Shown here one piece after another: positions 55,201-62,440 of a stretch of 64,000 nt of DNA. Made by a program: the position numbers and the translations under genes. The stretch lies in contig NZ_CP053748.1 of the NCBI RefSeq assembly GCF_024400215.1, forward strand, positions 4,836,001 to 4,900,000, in the 5' to 3' direction. This DNA is from Massilia sp. erpn (GTDB lineage: Bacteria > Pseudomonadota > Gammaproteobacteria > Burkholderiales > Burkholderiaceae_D). The stretch's first letter is position 1. Each line of letters begins with the position of its first letter. The notes beneath the pieces are model-generated. The model saw only the letters and a program-made list of their open reading frames with translations, was not told the origin of the DNA and did not search any database.

Positions 55201-56055
55201 AGGCAAGGAGCCCATCAAGCTCATCGTTGGATGAGGAGCTTTCGCAGTAGGAAAAACGACTTTGCCGGAAAAGTCGAACAGTGTTTTTCTGACTCTCACC
55301 GGATCAATCACGAGAAAATTGAAAACCAGACTGCCCACCTGGGGAAAGCTGGACAGGAAGGGGAATAGTCTGAATAACTGCTCCGGATCGGTTTGACTGA
55401 CTGTGAATGCCAGGCTGTCCAGTTTGGAATTGGCGGAGTTATAGGTCAGCGTGATAGCCGAAACCCCGATGGCGCTGATTGTATTGAGCGGTGGCGGAAC
55501 GGCATTGGCCAGGTTAATGCCGCCTGCCAGCTGGATCACTTCGGCAATGCCAATAGGTTTATCCAGGCTACCGCTCAGAACCCAGGTCTTGCCCTGCAAG
55601 GGCAGCTGAATTCCGATATACAGCTTTTCGAGACATGACACCTTACCACCCAACATGCCGAATGCGAGCGCTGTTCCGTTACCGACGCTGATCTCAAAGC
55701 CGGGATTGGATAGGCCGAACCATTCTATCCCTGCTAAGTCCCATTGGCGTCCGGTGCGATAATCGCCGACCGACTGAATAAAGCCGTACTCTTCTGTAAA
55801 AACGATGACCGCGTTCATGGCATCGCCGTCAGCCGTGCCGAGGGAAATGCTCTTTCCCTTCAGTAGGAATCGGCTGATGGAAGGACCTGCCGATGGAGGA
55901 TCGAGTACTGCATCGTAAATATCGAAGGTTTTTTGTCTCAAAAGGGGTAGGTAGAACTGCGCAATATTCCCGTTTGAGAAAATTCCGGGAATCAGGTTCA
56001 CTCTCCCGGCCGCCATTTGGCCGCTGATAGCCTGATACAGTTCATAAAGAGTCAT
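46234..56055 (-). CDS. Giant 3273-aa protein with beta-rich N-terminus and LysM-like units
   Basis: A single uninterrupted frame of 3273 residues with a strong GGAAGGAG before its ATG and no signal peptide. Residues 1-1080 are dominated by long amphipathic beta-strands (for example PLPLLGAGGIYFGKLSSATT and GLQVGLGKDINIGIMQAGFS), perhaps of the DUF6603 type, a recollection I could not verify. Residues of about 1085-1110 are a basic linker (RAAYLPQRRRRLV). LysM-like units follow near 1415 (GTTLQSIVDLYGSGLSVDSL), 1460, 1515, 1990 (NETLEAIAARLNLPAG) and 2090 (GNTLASVAAYFGAALPKLAA). The C-terminal 1100 residues are mixed and unrecognised. It is last in a five-gene minus-strand cluster, 38 bases after the preceding gene. 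A structural, lipid-binding or toxin-like role is possible; none is shown. Confidence 0.8.
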   Translation of the reverse strand: MTLYELYQAISGQMAAGRVNLIPGIFSNGNIAQFYLPLLRQKTFDIYDAVLDPPSAGPSISRFLLKGKSISLGTADGDAMNAVIVFTEEYGFIQSVGDYRTGRQWDLAGIEWFGLSNPGFEISVGNGTALAFGMLGGKVSCLEKLYIGIQLPLQGKTWVLSGSLDKPIGIAEVIQLAGGINLANAVPPPLNTISAIGVSAITLTYNSANSKLDSLAFTVSQTDPEQLFRLFPFLSSFPQVGSLVFNFLVIDPVRVRKTLFDFSGKVVFPTAKAPHPTMSLMGSLPDFRIRGVLDDNGALLSVDDILHIILPTSIKTGIKGGFKSLTFLADTPSSIYSFDGTFNADWDITVSTTLFTVPLIIKQLSMSLQRVGKNNGGSFSGVLQIGKDGADGSFQLSLMASTPIGSSEWTYRGWLSQGSISLSALLYTFTNGAFKIPSDQFDLVIDGLNVQISSGGTYSFEVSASMVLPFGIGTLKGFLGVYSNGIIPAGSGAGRSARYTQENLRLPRQPILLGYTGQENSRQTPAYRMTASITLLNIEWTLTVDMRDANDYRYYLSLSDYLTGEYKTDPKTKETTVTIRFGNISLGDIVALLLSWAVPGGARSLSAPWNLLNNIPLNNLVLIVNITKNKISISYPADGKLGLNFGIFTLNGVKLTYQPKEKTPSKYEVLVELDGKFVTGQSIPSWDATDPASAPVPAGSGNKYLDIRLLALGQHVTISGYEKFDSVEAAITAMRSLEAPQGGGIPVAANPPKGQPMFNPRSNWLVAMNFGVLRFGGDGKDALQGRAGGAKAGYLLDLSIIFNDPNLYALRFALDGPAAKALAGLAFEIMYKKVSESIGMYQAKLTLPNAVRQLQFGACGVTLPNFGVQIFTNGDFLVDIGFPYNNDFSVSFAIQIQAGPLPLLGAGGIYFGKLSSATTSVVPATKNGVFNPVIVLGIGLQVGLGKDINIGIMQAGFSLTVFGIIEGVYAAYNPFDGGESCDFFMVKGTLGLIGRLYGTINFAIISANFELVVRVYVQASYQSYGALPLTIAASVDIRVTVKINLGLFSIRIGLSFSATVKETLVIGQDRSADAPWNRLGSGRPGILEGRRNLHVLRAAYLPQRRRRLVMTTLKHAAAADKLPLTLYYGPAQAVASKSPRGALADQKNRIVHLLYIDTANESFTNLCLELFNWLVTSYRPGETSRAAIQETVISYPELLDIYHELTDPGIVTPLSISQIDQFLNDHVAVSIAAADPGLKEEKSVAIFPMPPEVVLTAPGGKQRTLSSFTSCSEQYVRTVSEYFRDLQMQVESELAAEQSAALRLQAEAGQSFSLSVAGLVFQDFFVMLASQLVQYGLDAMTHYKYALNRHANSLAGIVAWANGMRPPSGTDENRLTTGVLAEANRDAPLAGGMRLTIAGCRSQVASGTTLQSIVDLYGSGLSVDSLIEKNKQVQYLINGGVTLTSSTGDKIVTQSDSTFESLQMQAGWTPGELAAATARLTGLLNARTMMALPDLSCTTAADGTDTLALISSRYASSPADIANTAANQDIAPFFRSSDAEPRYLDLPHMYCLTVAATIQEIKDCNSLQQLAGMVSRFLVYGMRLPVGQGTGLNFNDPSDQPCAGSDCSMYSVTGQQFELPELKPEDKVAASMAAAPNAPAWLRFAQGSSATVSFSADMLKTLNTVLDEARSKGVQPQIDSLGIAAMREEQPVQYDFAQMIAWQAGSAVSLAYGALDPREKAATPYIWPFSRNLLAYLASTQAGLPYPKVAAKIGSVNPASGQRVASDCRCYGWGSLIDFSIKKVASEGNVFTYELVGADELGVMVLERLLAVSTPAATPVLSLALLFAPNASSNNDAGLVSDVAANTAYFITQANLSTYTNPAAAASFADNLAAQVPAPQGLLGEVYDFIKLLWECSITRSGGYYLYYENIAAQSGLSDLLFDANGDATLRLLLTYAKSGAGMEENRLYDYMNVAVTGQNIDPATDFLFGEAVPFAQTVAIGRNETLEAIAARLNLPAGKAAEVLGDMALAPGATLALNDLVYQSGVAAPGQDAASIAGYYMVTTAQLAAANQGRGLDFSKPIPLWTALRIPPVSYALTSAKAGNTLASVAAYFGAALPKLAAENARIPGIFLPAQKTVTLAFTNISTTTPPGCLALSLKRSNPGPLPSPDQPDYARVYLLQSYNLLSYRFSGPDLHNQDFPATNWGIPVGPTTASAAPVADKIRAIPAEDNAAGWEYHKSLPAYRIRNAAPAAGGDDLPPAAADPYFVLNRIAQVEFAWRDLYGNETITPLSDPVLFPNGVRNAPPALLGYTDALIPLSGWPSMVPQYLFTAAAGNPSLVLVLYFDTTPYMADAGKPEKPWREQARKDLESYKTIYYQLCQPSLQGQAGFAVRFAILTTMLAADPGYLAPDKADVVLQAVKAIVLYLLARAAGKEYTPPSSGTCSDIGQLPGIGGDAWNRWCLATPLPAASQNQEELFALKVEFAIARNRAFVSAQFADDRAVYQALTAIDPYVARQDSQERKEGGRDTYALNAFAAEFERIFAVAGAYCLKLASGYDRFSSGAGAGEARKPLWVVRMALTDASGIYFGKDGEACFFAPTPLATSLQSETVAIHPWNDALGGIDPDKSHAATFQNIDMDVWMNAFFTAIDNLLSPELISQAFLVDYLSGGSVLPGILQAKENLAGAYAATRTAPVLEAQRGADPASAAERLRQQLLIRLGEAYKVTTIVSYPMKVKASLHGVDASAAPRLYGTPQIAGGGNGTAQADKNYSFSSAKLTLGAAGKSDLSFLFYAKRPGDSALADFDIDYAVTNLEHDIGPVNGIKGYEASSWLSFLLPPGAQDAAAGNPLYRKLGPVSIPIPLRAYPPAPSMTSQSQRQSLPAQAKLAQILQWDYRYGYANAGMQQDTVHTIVRMNIADPLQELAGLDESKKLFEVLAQFTSVQNQLSASFGNYLRRVNRSMKGGDETVVRARRGLASLLSLMNDAVSYLPKWRPSGGADIDEPGNYYVITQGADPAYPARFLVTLKPDGTRQVVYPDLPPPQMLLDGYATVPADRKDAFWFTRQVDGKTVYLDPAGARSIDVRQIAIANLELFKYQNAWAAAYVKRNEFFGDKAASERFVYTSQLAKFANLLRPLIDHAHAMAVSDPERAQPAPPRLALEPTLRRFFMDLFASAHGAGQMITLEARYSYPLMQGSQAGEQIVVTQPVLLKPYAPVGTGEQGVAAFAAGLAKALSLWFQDQMPNYDPRGSGQRLGGFSFDLSIFATIGNPGNRMPLLRLRNLDLPLSDLGTLP

Positions 56056-56093
56056 GAATTCTCCTTCCCCCTACGCGGGATGGGCGCAGTGCA

Positions 56094-57893
56094 TTATTGA
56101 ATTTCACCCGTTGCAGATAATTTCGATGACTCTATTTTTTCCTTTAATTCCACATCCTCGCACATTAGATTCAGGTAAGCGAGTCCTATTGCTAACTTAC
56201 TATAAGATGGGTTGTGGTAAAATATTCTTATTTCTCGATAATATTCAGTGAGAGCTTCGTCTCGTTTTATATAAAAACCATATATATATTCCATTATTAT
56301 TGACATATTGGAGTTAAAGTCTGGCGGCAAGATTAATTCTTCGGAATATAAGGTAGAAGTTACAGCGTTGGCCGCAGCATAGCTTTTCGAAATAACATCG
56401 TCAAATTTTTTCACCCCAAGCTCAGCGCTTGGATAACGATCCAGCCCTTCCCCGTTAAAGGCAGAACGCATTCTTAGATAGCAGGAGCCAAGGTTCAAAT
56501 TCAAATTTGCAGTGTTTGCTCCTTCAAAAACTCTGGGCAAGCTAGCCAATGACATTATCTTATTAAACAAAATTGTCGGCAATGCCCCCAATTCCATAAA
56601 CAAAACTTTCGGTTCTGCTGTGCCTATCAACCATTTCATTCCATTTTGCAAACCTTCGCCGGAATTTGGAAAATCCGATTTTGAACGTGGTTTGCTTGAG
56701 TAAAATTTCACTCTATTCTTCGCATCGTATTTTTTCAGCCACTCCGTTCTGCCGGAATATCTCTCTTTTTGCGCATCAAGAATAATATTTAGCTGCACCA
56801 ATTCATCATTTTTCTCATTCAAATTTTCCTGAATTTCTTTAGGATCAGCTTCGCTTTTTTTGCCACGCTGAATCTGTGTAAGTTTATCGGTCAACTCATT
56901 TATTGCCTCTTGGCAATCATCGCATCTCCTTTGAGACATTACCTCTTCGCGCGAAATTCCTCCCTTACTTACGTGTGCGGTAATATTGTAATCATCTTCG
57001 CTAATATTGTCGTTTAGACTCAAAACTATACACGGCCTCGATGGCGCTGTCAGAACACTGCAAGCGAGAGCAGCTGAAATAATCGTTGGAAGTATTTGAT
57101 CAGGAAACATAAGCATTTGATTCCCGCCACCCTTTACCCCATATACTGGCATAAATAATATTTGCGGATTCTCCATTAAGAATGCAACAACTGCGTGAGC
57201 CTGGACACTATGCCACGCCATTTCCGCTCCTACTCCTGGGTTCGACGCCGTCTTGTAATATGTCCAATCCTCAATTGTTGGCTGCCAATAGCTCTCATCC
57301 ACATACCAGCCTCGTTGCATAAATGTATTTTTTTTCCCAACCTTTTCATTAAAATCAAAAGGAATTAGCAATGGTCGACGAAACTGAATTTGCTCTATCC
57401 CTGGCCAAAGATAAGGTTGCATTCGAAGAAAATAAGCCACCTTCAGTTTAGTAGCAAACCAATTTATATTATCGTCTGGGGAAGTATCGGCGGCACCACT
57501 GAAACCGAAGGAAACCTCAGGTGCTGCAGCTAAACCGGCATCAATATTGGCGAAACGTATCACAACGCCGTGATAATAAGTTACTGCCTCAGGATTTGTA
57601 TAAGAAAACCCCTGAATTAAGAGCGATAGTTTTTCTCTCGTTTCCAATTCCCTCTCTGTCTTGTAAACCATTCGTACGGTTTTGCCTGCTCCGCGAAAAC
57701 CATAACGGTCGACTAAAGTCCGCATAAGAAGCACGCTACTCGCCTGATTCCCGAAATTTGGAGCGTTGTCGACATAGATACGGATCTCAGTCTGCTGGCT
57801 CAATCGCTTCATCATTTCCCGTTCCCCGTCTTCGGTAGAAGCACTCCATGCTTTAGAGGGGGAATTCATGATGTTCTTGAAGGCGTCAAACAT
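56094..57893 (-). CDS. Unknown protein with weak glycosyltransferase-like features, AT-rich
   Basis: A 599-residue protein from the ATG at 57893, which has AAGGAGAG six bases upstream; a frame start at 57992 lacks this. The N-terminal EIRIYVDNAPNFGNQASSVL and the C-terminal segment FMELGALPTILFNKIMSLAS, then LPRVFEGANTANLNLNLGSC, recall the two Rossmann halves of GT-B sugar enzymes, but no donor-site motif is certain. A charged coiled-coil insert (CQEAINELTDKLTQIQRGKK) lies in the middle. The gene is visibly richer in A and T than its neighbours, suggesting separate acquisition. It lies between the 1190-aa and 3273-aa genes on the same strand. Confidence 0.7.
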   Translation of the reverse strand: MFDAFKNIMNSPSKAWSASTEDGEREMMKRLSQQTEIRIYVDNAPNFGNQASSVLLMRTLVDRYGFRGAGKTVRMVYKTERELETREKLSLLIQGFSYTNPEAVTYYHGVVIRFANIDAGLAAAPEVSFGFSGAADTSPDDNINWFATKLKVAYFLRMQPYLWPGIEQIQFRRPLLIPFDFNEKVGKKNTFMQRGWYVDESYWQPTIEDWTYYKTASNPGVGAEMAWHSVQAHAVVAFLMENPQILFMPVYGVKGGGNQMLMFPDQILPTIISAALACSVLTAPSRPCIVLSLNDNISEDDYNITAHVSKGGISREEVMSQRRCDDCQEAINELTDKLTQIQRGKKSEADPKEIQENLNEKNDELVQLNIILDAQKERYSGRTEWLKKYDAKNRVKFYSSKPRSKSDFPNSGEGLQNGMKWLIGTAEPKVLFMELGALPTILFNKIMSLASLPRVFEGANTANLNLNLGSCYLRMRSAFNGEGLDRYPSAELGVKKFDDVISKSYAAANAVTSTLYSEELILPPDFNSNMSIIMEYIYGFYIKRDEALTEYYREIRIFYHNPSYSKLAIGLAYLNLMCEDVELKEKIESSKLSATGEIQ

Positions 57894-58087
57894 TTTTCTC
57901 TCCTTCGGCACTGGCTGAATGATGGGAGCGGAAAGTGCGTTATTCAAACAAGAAAGGCCGACCACAAATTTTTCGACGTAGACTCGAATCATTCTTTCGT
58001 TTGCCTGCCGCTTTTTATCAGGCCCCGGCCGTCAAAAACACATTGATTCCAGCTGTCGAGCTCATATCCCGTGACATTGCAAATGAT

Positions 58088-61000
58088 TCAACCATGGCCG
58101 CCTTCTAGCTTGGGAGGGTCGACGTTATAAACGGCATACCAGCCCAGCTCGCTCACCTTCGAGGCAGCGCCTTTCGGGCCGCCAAACAGGAAGAAGGAGG
58201 TGCGGCCATTCAGCGGCGGAATCTGCACCAGGCCGAGGAACTTGAGCGCGATGTCGTACAACACCATCATGTAAGCCTGCTGCCCTTCGAGGTACGAGAG
58301 CTTCATCTCGCCTATGCTCAGCTTCAGCACGCCCTGCAGGGACAGGAGTTTGGCGTCCCCCCCGGAGCCCGGCAGCTTCAAGCCCAGATACACCTTGTAT
58401 GAGGGTTCATCGCCGTCGGAAACTGCGGACGGCGACCAGCACAGCGCCATCGAGGAAACTAAACCGGCCGCCGATGCCAGGGCGCCAGGCGAACCCATAT
58501 TCAGGGAGCAGTCCAGCGCGTACCAGGTACCGACCGTGCCGGTAATCCTGGTATCGGATTGCAGCCGCAGATAACCTTTGGATTGCGCGCTGGTTTGCGC
58601 ATCGCCGCTGATCAGGCCCTTGAGGTCGAGGGCAAAATTCGGATAGAGGCTGTTCTGGCGGGCATCGCTTTCCGCCACATTGAAACTGATGCCGGAGGTG
58701 TCGAAGCTCATTTCCGTGATCGCCCCGTCCGCCAGCCTGGAGTGCATGCGGATGAAGACGTTCGTGAACGCCAGTCCTTTGGGATCGCGGGCCTCCGCCC
58801 CGCCTTCACTGCCGAAGGAAAACAGGTCCAGTCCCTTGACCTTCCGGAAATCGAGTTTTCCGCTCAAGCTGAACACGGACACCACCTCGCCGCCATTGCT
58901 GCCGTCCGACACGGTATTGAATCTGCCCTGCGTGATATTGACCGCATTGAAGATGGAGCTGGTGAAGCCATAGGCGTTATTGCCCTGGGTGGCGAAGACA
59001 TAGACCGGTTTACCGTTCTGGTTCTGGTAGCTGCCCTCGATGAGCATCGAGTTGTAATGGTCGCTCTGGCCGTTGAGCGTGGCCGTGATTTCCTTATACA
59101 ACTGATTGCAGGTGAGCTGGGTCTTGCTGCCGAACTTGGCGACGGCGGAGTTGATGAACAGGGCCTGAAAATACAGCACCTTGAAATCATAGATGCTGCC
59201 TGTGCGGGGCGGCACCGGCTGCCCTTCTCCCTTGCCTGCTGCGCGCTGTTGCCGGTAGTCCGCATCGACATAGTTGATCAGGCCGAAGAGCGAGCTGTTT
59301 TCCTTTAGCTCTACCTTGCCGCTGGCATCGGTTTTGACCGGATTGATTTCCACGCCAAAGTGGTGAACGTAGAAGTCCTTGGGATAGACCACGCCCGCCA
59401 TCAGCCCCTGGATGCTGGATGGCAAGTGCGCCACATCGCTCCTCAAGACCAGGATGCCATTCCAGTTCGGATCGTCGACGATGCGGCAGAAATTCTGGAA
59501 ATACTCTGGATAGAAAGCCGCTTGCGCCTTTGCCTGGGCAAAGTAATCCCCCATCCAGGTGGCGATGCCAGTCAAACCCGCCTCGCCCATGCCGCCGGTA
59601 TCGTTGAAGTTGGCGGCGTCGGTCCAGGCCCGGGGATTCTGCACCAGCTCGCTCAGCGTGCCATGGCAGAATTTGAACAGCATGACATTGCTGTAGTCGC
59701 CGTACACGGGTGGCGTGGCGCTCTGGCTCGACGGCGTGACGATGGAAAACAGCCATTCCTCGATGGCCATCCGGTTGTCGAACACCGCACCGCTCGGCGC
59801 CGGCGTGACGGGATTGCCCTGGCTGTTGTAGCGCAGCGCGCCGATATTGCGCGCATCGCTGACCACCAGCATCAGCTGGTTGGATTGGAAAGCGTCCTTC
59901 AAGGCGGCAGGCAGGTTTTCGAATTGCAGGGCATAAGCGGCATTCCTGGCCAGAAGAAGCTTGCTCCAGGAACTGTCGGCAGTGTCGACGCTGGCCAGCA
60001 AGCCTTGCGGCGTGGCCGCTTCCACGGTTTGCCCGGCGGCGAGCAAGGCGATGTCCCCGCTGTCCAGCTTGCGGCGTTTCAGGCTGTGTGCGATGGGAAG
60101 CGCCTTCTTGGTATCCTGGATCAGCTGCTTGCGCATGGGATTCAGGATCGCCATTTCAAAGCCCTGGATATCCTTGAAGGAGAAGCTGTTCGGCTCGCGG
60201 CTCACCACCGTCCCGGCATAGGGCGCCAAGGGAAAGCAGAAGCTGCGGTCCTGCGCCAGCGCCGCCGCTGTCTCGAAATAACCCAGATAATCCTGGGTCT
60301 GGCGGTAAAGCCTGGTCGCGTTGTTGTACAGCGAGGCGCCCTTGGGCTGCGAATAATAGGCCACGGGCACGTCCGTGGATTGACTCTTGATAAGGTTGAC
60401 CCAGGAGGTTTGGTACAAGCTGCTCAACGCTGCCCCATCTCCCGGCGGCTTGCCCGTCGGTGAGAGTTGCGGCAAGGGATAGATTGCCGCATAGGCGGGC
60501 TGGTAGGCGATAAAAGACAGGCAGTCGCCGTCGTTCCCGGCAATATCGGTGTAGGGCGTGAAACCCAGGGTCTCGGTGCCAGCGATGCCGGCCAGCAGGG
60601 CCGGCGGTGCACTCGCCTTGCTGAATTCCGGCTTGAGGCCAAGGCGGAAATCGCCGTGCGGCGCCATGTAATACACCCGGGATTTCTGCGCTTCCAGATC
60701 GTAGCGGGTAAACACCAGGCGCGCGGCATGGGGCGGCGGATCGTTGCCATCGGCGCCATCCCAGCCAAGGGGCGCCAGGATGAGCGGGTGGCGGGAATCA
60801 GTCACGAAGGTCGAAAACAGCCGCGTGGGTTCGCTGACATCGGGCAGGACCTTGCCGGGCGAGGCATAGCTCTTTCCGGTAAAGCAGAGAAAGCTGCGCT
60901 CGGGCCCCTGCACCGCGCCGGGATTCAGGCGGGCAAGCAGGCCCAATGTCTCCGCCGCCCCGAACTGGCTGGTATCGAGGAAGGGATAGGCCTGGCGCAG

Positions 61001-61660
61001 GACGCTGGTCGGGTCCGGCTGGCCGGCGGACTTGGCGAAGCAGTAGCGCAGCCCGCATTTCAGCAGGTCAAAATCGAAGCGCGGGGTGATGTACAGCTTG
61101 AACTGGAAGCCACCACGGCCCTGGCCACTCAAATAGAGGGCAGCGCTGTTCGGCACAATGCGCCAGTTTCCCTGGCCGTTGCGGCTGGAAAAGACCACTC
61201 CGCCACCGCTACCTGTCGCCGAGAAAGTAAAGCCCTTGTCCGTCAAGGTGATGCTGGAGCTGTTCCGGATGCCGAAGCTGAGGTCGGTAGTGATGGCCGC
61301 GCTCAGCGGACCAACGACGGTGCAATGCGAGGAGCTGAACTGGAGAGAGCAAATACTTTTCGCGGAAACCGTCATCAGATCGAGCAGCCAGACCATGGAT
61401 GGTCCTGCCTCGTCCAGCGCATTCCGGACCTTGACTATAAATGCGGCGGCCAGGTCCCGGCTGGCCAGATCCGGCGCCGCATCGCAGAACAAATAGCTCC
61501 CCCCGTAGCTGTAGAAGGAGGCGTGAAGGTCAAAGCTGGCCGGAACCGAGGAGGGATCTGTACCCGCTGGCAGTAGATAGGCCAGCCACCCGCCATCGTT
61601 CTTGCCTGAATCTGCCGCGTAAAGAAAGTCGCAGGTCGAAAGCCTGGTAAACACCACCAT
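58088..61660 (-). CDS. Unknown 1190-aa beta-rich protein of the giant-protein cluster
   Basis: A 1190-residue protein with GGGGAG eight bases before its ATG, no signal peptide and no transmembrane helix. The N-terminal third and the last 350 residues are beta-rich and glycine/serine-rich (ITLTDKGFTFSATGSGGGVV; FNAVNITQGRFNTVSDGS; KLLSLQGVLKLSIGEMKLSY). The middle is mixed with scattered Cys residues. The C-terminal beta-segments have the same style as the N-terminal third of the 3273-aa protein, suggesting a shared domain family. No enzyme motif was recognised. It is third in the cluster. Confidence 0.75.
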   Translation of the reverse strand: MVVFTRLSTCDFLYAADSGKNDGGWLAYLLPAGTDPSSVPASFDLHASFYSYGGSYLFCDAAPDLASRDLAAAFIVKVRNALDEAGPSMVWLLDLMTVSAKSICSLQFSSSHCTVVGPLSAAITTDLSFGIRNSSSITLTDKGFTFSATGSGGGVVFSSRNGQGNWRIVPNSAALYLSGQGRGGFQFKLYITPRFDFDLLKCGLRYCFAKSAGQPDPTSVLRQAYPFLDTSQFGAAETLGLLARLNPGAVQGPERSFLCFTGKSYASPGKVLPDVSEPTRLFSTFVTDSRHPLILAPLGWDGADGNDPPPHAARLVFTRYDLEAQKSRVYYMAPHGDFRLGLKPEFSKASAPPALLAGIAGTETLGFTPYTDIAGNDGDCLSFIAYQPAYAAIYPLPQLSPTGKPPGDGAALSSLYQTSWVNLIKSQSTDVPVAYYSQPKGASLYNNATRLYRQTQDYLGYFETAAALAQDRSFCFPLAPYAGTVVSREPNSFSFKDIQGFEMAILNPMRKQLIQDTKKALPIAHSLKRRKLDSGDIALLAAGQTVEAATPQGLLASVDTADSSWSKLLLARNAAYALQFENLPAALKDAFQSNQLMLVVSDARNIGALRYNSQGNPVTPAPSGAVFDNRMAIEEWLFSIVTPSSQSATPPVYGDYSNVMLFKFCHGTLSELVQNPRAWTDAANFNDTGGMGEAGLTGIATWMGDYFAQAKAQAAFYPEYFQNFCRIVDDPNWNGILVLRSDVAHLPSSIQGLMAGVVYPKDFYVHHFGVEINPVKTDASGKVELKENSSLFGLINYVDADYRQQRAAGKGEGQPVPPRTGSIYDFKVLYFQALFINSAVAKFGSKTQLTCNQLYKEITATLNGQSDHYNSMLIEGSYQNQNGKPVYVFATQGNNAYGFTSSIFNAVNITQGRFNTVSDGSNGGEVVSVFSLSGKLDFRKVKGLDLFSFGSEGGAEARDPKGLAFTNVFIRMHSRLADGAITEMSFDTSGISFNVAESDARQNSLYPNFALDLKGLISGDAQTSAQSKGYLRLQSDTRITGTVGTWYALDCSLNMGSPGALASAAGLVSSMALCWSPSAVSDGDEPSYKVYLGLKLPGSGGDAKLLSLQGVLKLSIGEMKLSYLEGQQAYMMVLYDIALKFLGLVQIPPLNGRTSFFLFGGPKGAASKVSELGWYAVYNVDPPKLEGGHG

Positions 61661-61744
61661 GAATAGATCTCCCCGATCGCATCGCGCAAATGAAGGCCGC
61701 GTCTGCGGCCTTCGCCATACAAGGCTGTGCCGGCCCGCAGCAGC

Positions 61745-62413
61745 TTAGTAATCGGCTGTCCGGAAGGTGCAACGCGCGACGATATCGGATTTCCTGTTGC
61801 CGGTCGCATATGCCAGGGTATATATCGTTCCCGCCTTTATTTGATCGGTGACCTCCAAACCTTGTGTATCTTCAGGTGAGCTTGAACTGACGTCCCATTT
61901 TTGCAGATAGCCGCCATTAAAATCGAGGGTGTCATTCAGCCAAAGGCCGATCCAATTTTCGTTGCTTTTTGGCGTATTACCTGGCAAGGTGGTAAATTTC
62001 ACCAGGACGGAGTCATAACTGACATCGATCGGCTGAATCTGGCATTGATACGCCACGCCTGGAGTAATTCCGCCGCTGCCGGTGCCTGGGGTAAAGATGA
62101 GGCTGGCACCTATGGATTTATAATTGGGATCGCTCTTGCCTGCTTCGCTGCCTGCTCCCCAGCCCACGATATACGAAACATTCGTGGCATGAATAGGGAA
62201 GCTCGCGGAGCCGATGCGCTGGTTATTGGATATTTGTTTTGTAACAATGCTACCCAGGCCAAAGGGAATTCGGCTGTTCTGCCACAGGCCGAGGAAACAC
62301 TGATTATCAGCCGGTTGCTCATAAAGCATTGAAGTATATGTTACCGAAACAGTACTGCCGGCCAATTTTCCTTCCAGCTGAATTCCCTCTGTTTGCAAAA
62401 TTGTAAAATTCAT
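61745..62413 (-). CDS. Two-repeat beta-sandwich-like protein (paralogue of the next gene)
   Basis: A 222-residue protein from ATG 62413 (GAGGTG upstream). Two internal repeats share the pattern V-x-V-x-[YF]-x-T ... [NxxF/W]-[LI]-G-L-W ... Y-x-[VL]-[GA]-x-x-x-G: first VSVTYTSMLYEQPADNQCFL with GLWQNSRIPF, second VLVKFTTLPGNTPKSNENW with IGLWLNDTLDF. The layout slightly resembles SKICH-type domains, but that is a visual similarity only. It has no signal peptide. The 240-aa protein encoded 27 bases upstream has the same two-repeat plan and begins with a similar L-Q/K-T-E-[GS] segment. Confidence 0.7.
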   Translation of the reverse strand: MNFTILQTEGIQLEGKLAGSTVSVTYTSMLYEQPADNQCFLGLWQNSRIPFGLGSIVTKQISNNQRIGSASFPIHATNVSYIVGWGAGSEAGKSDPNYKSIGASLIFTPGTGSGGITPGVAYQCQIQPIDVSYDSVLVKFTTLPGNTPKSNENWIGLWLNDTLDFNGGYLQKWDVSSSSPEDTQGLEVTDQIKAGTIYTLAYATGNRKSDIVARCTFRTADY

Positions 62414-62440
62414 TTTCTCACCTCGCAAAAGTTAATTAAA

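Noticed and set aside
46234..61660. Insecticidal Tc toxin complex
   Set aside because: No TcB/TcC RHS repeats, no neuraminidase-like or TcA receptor domains and no Rhs core; size alone is not enough.
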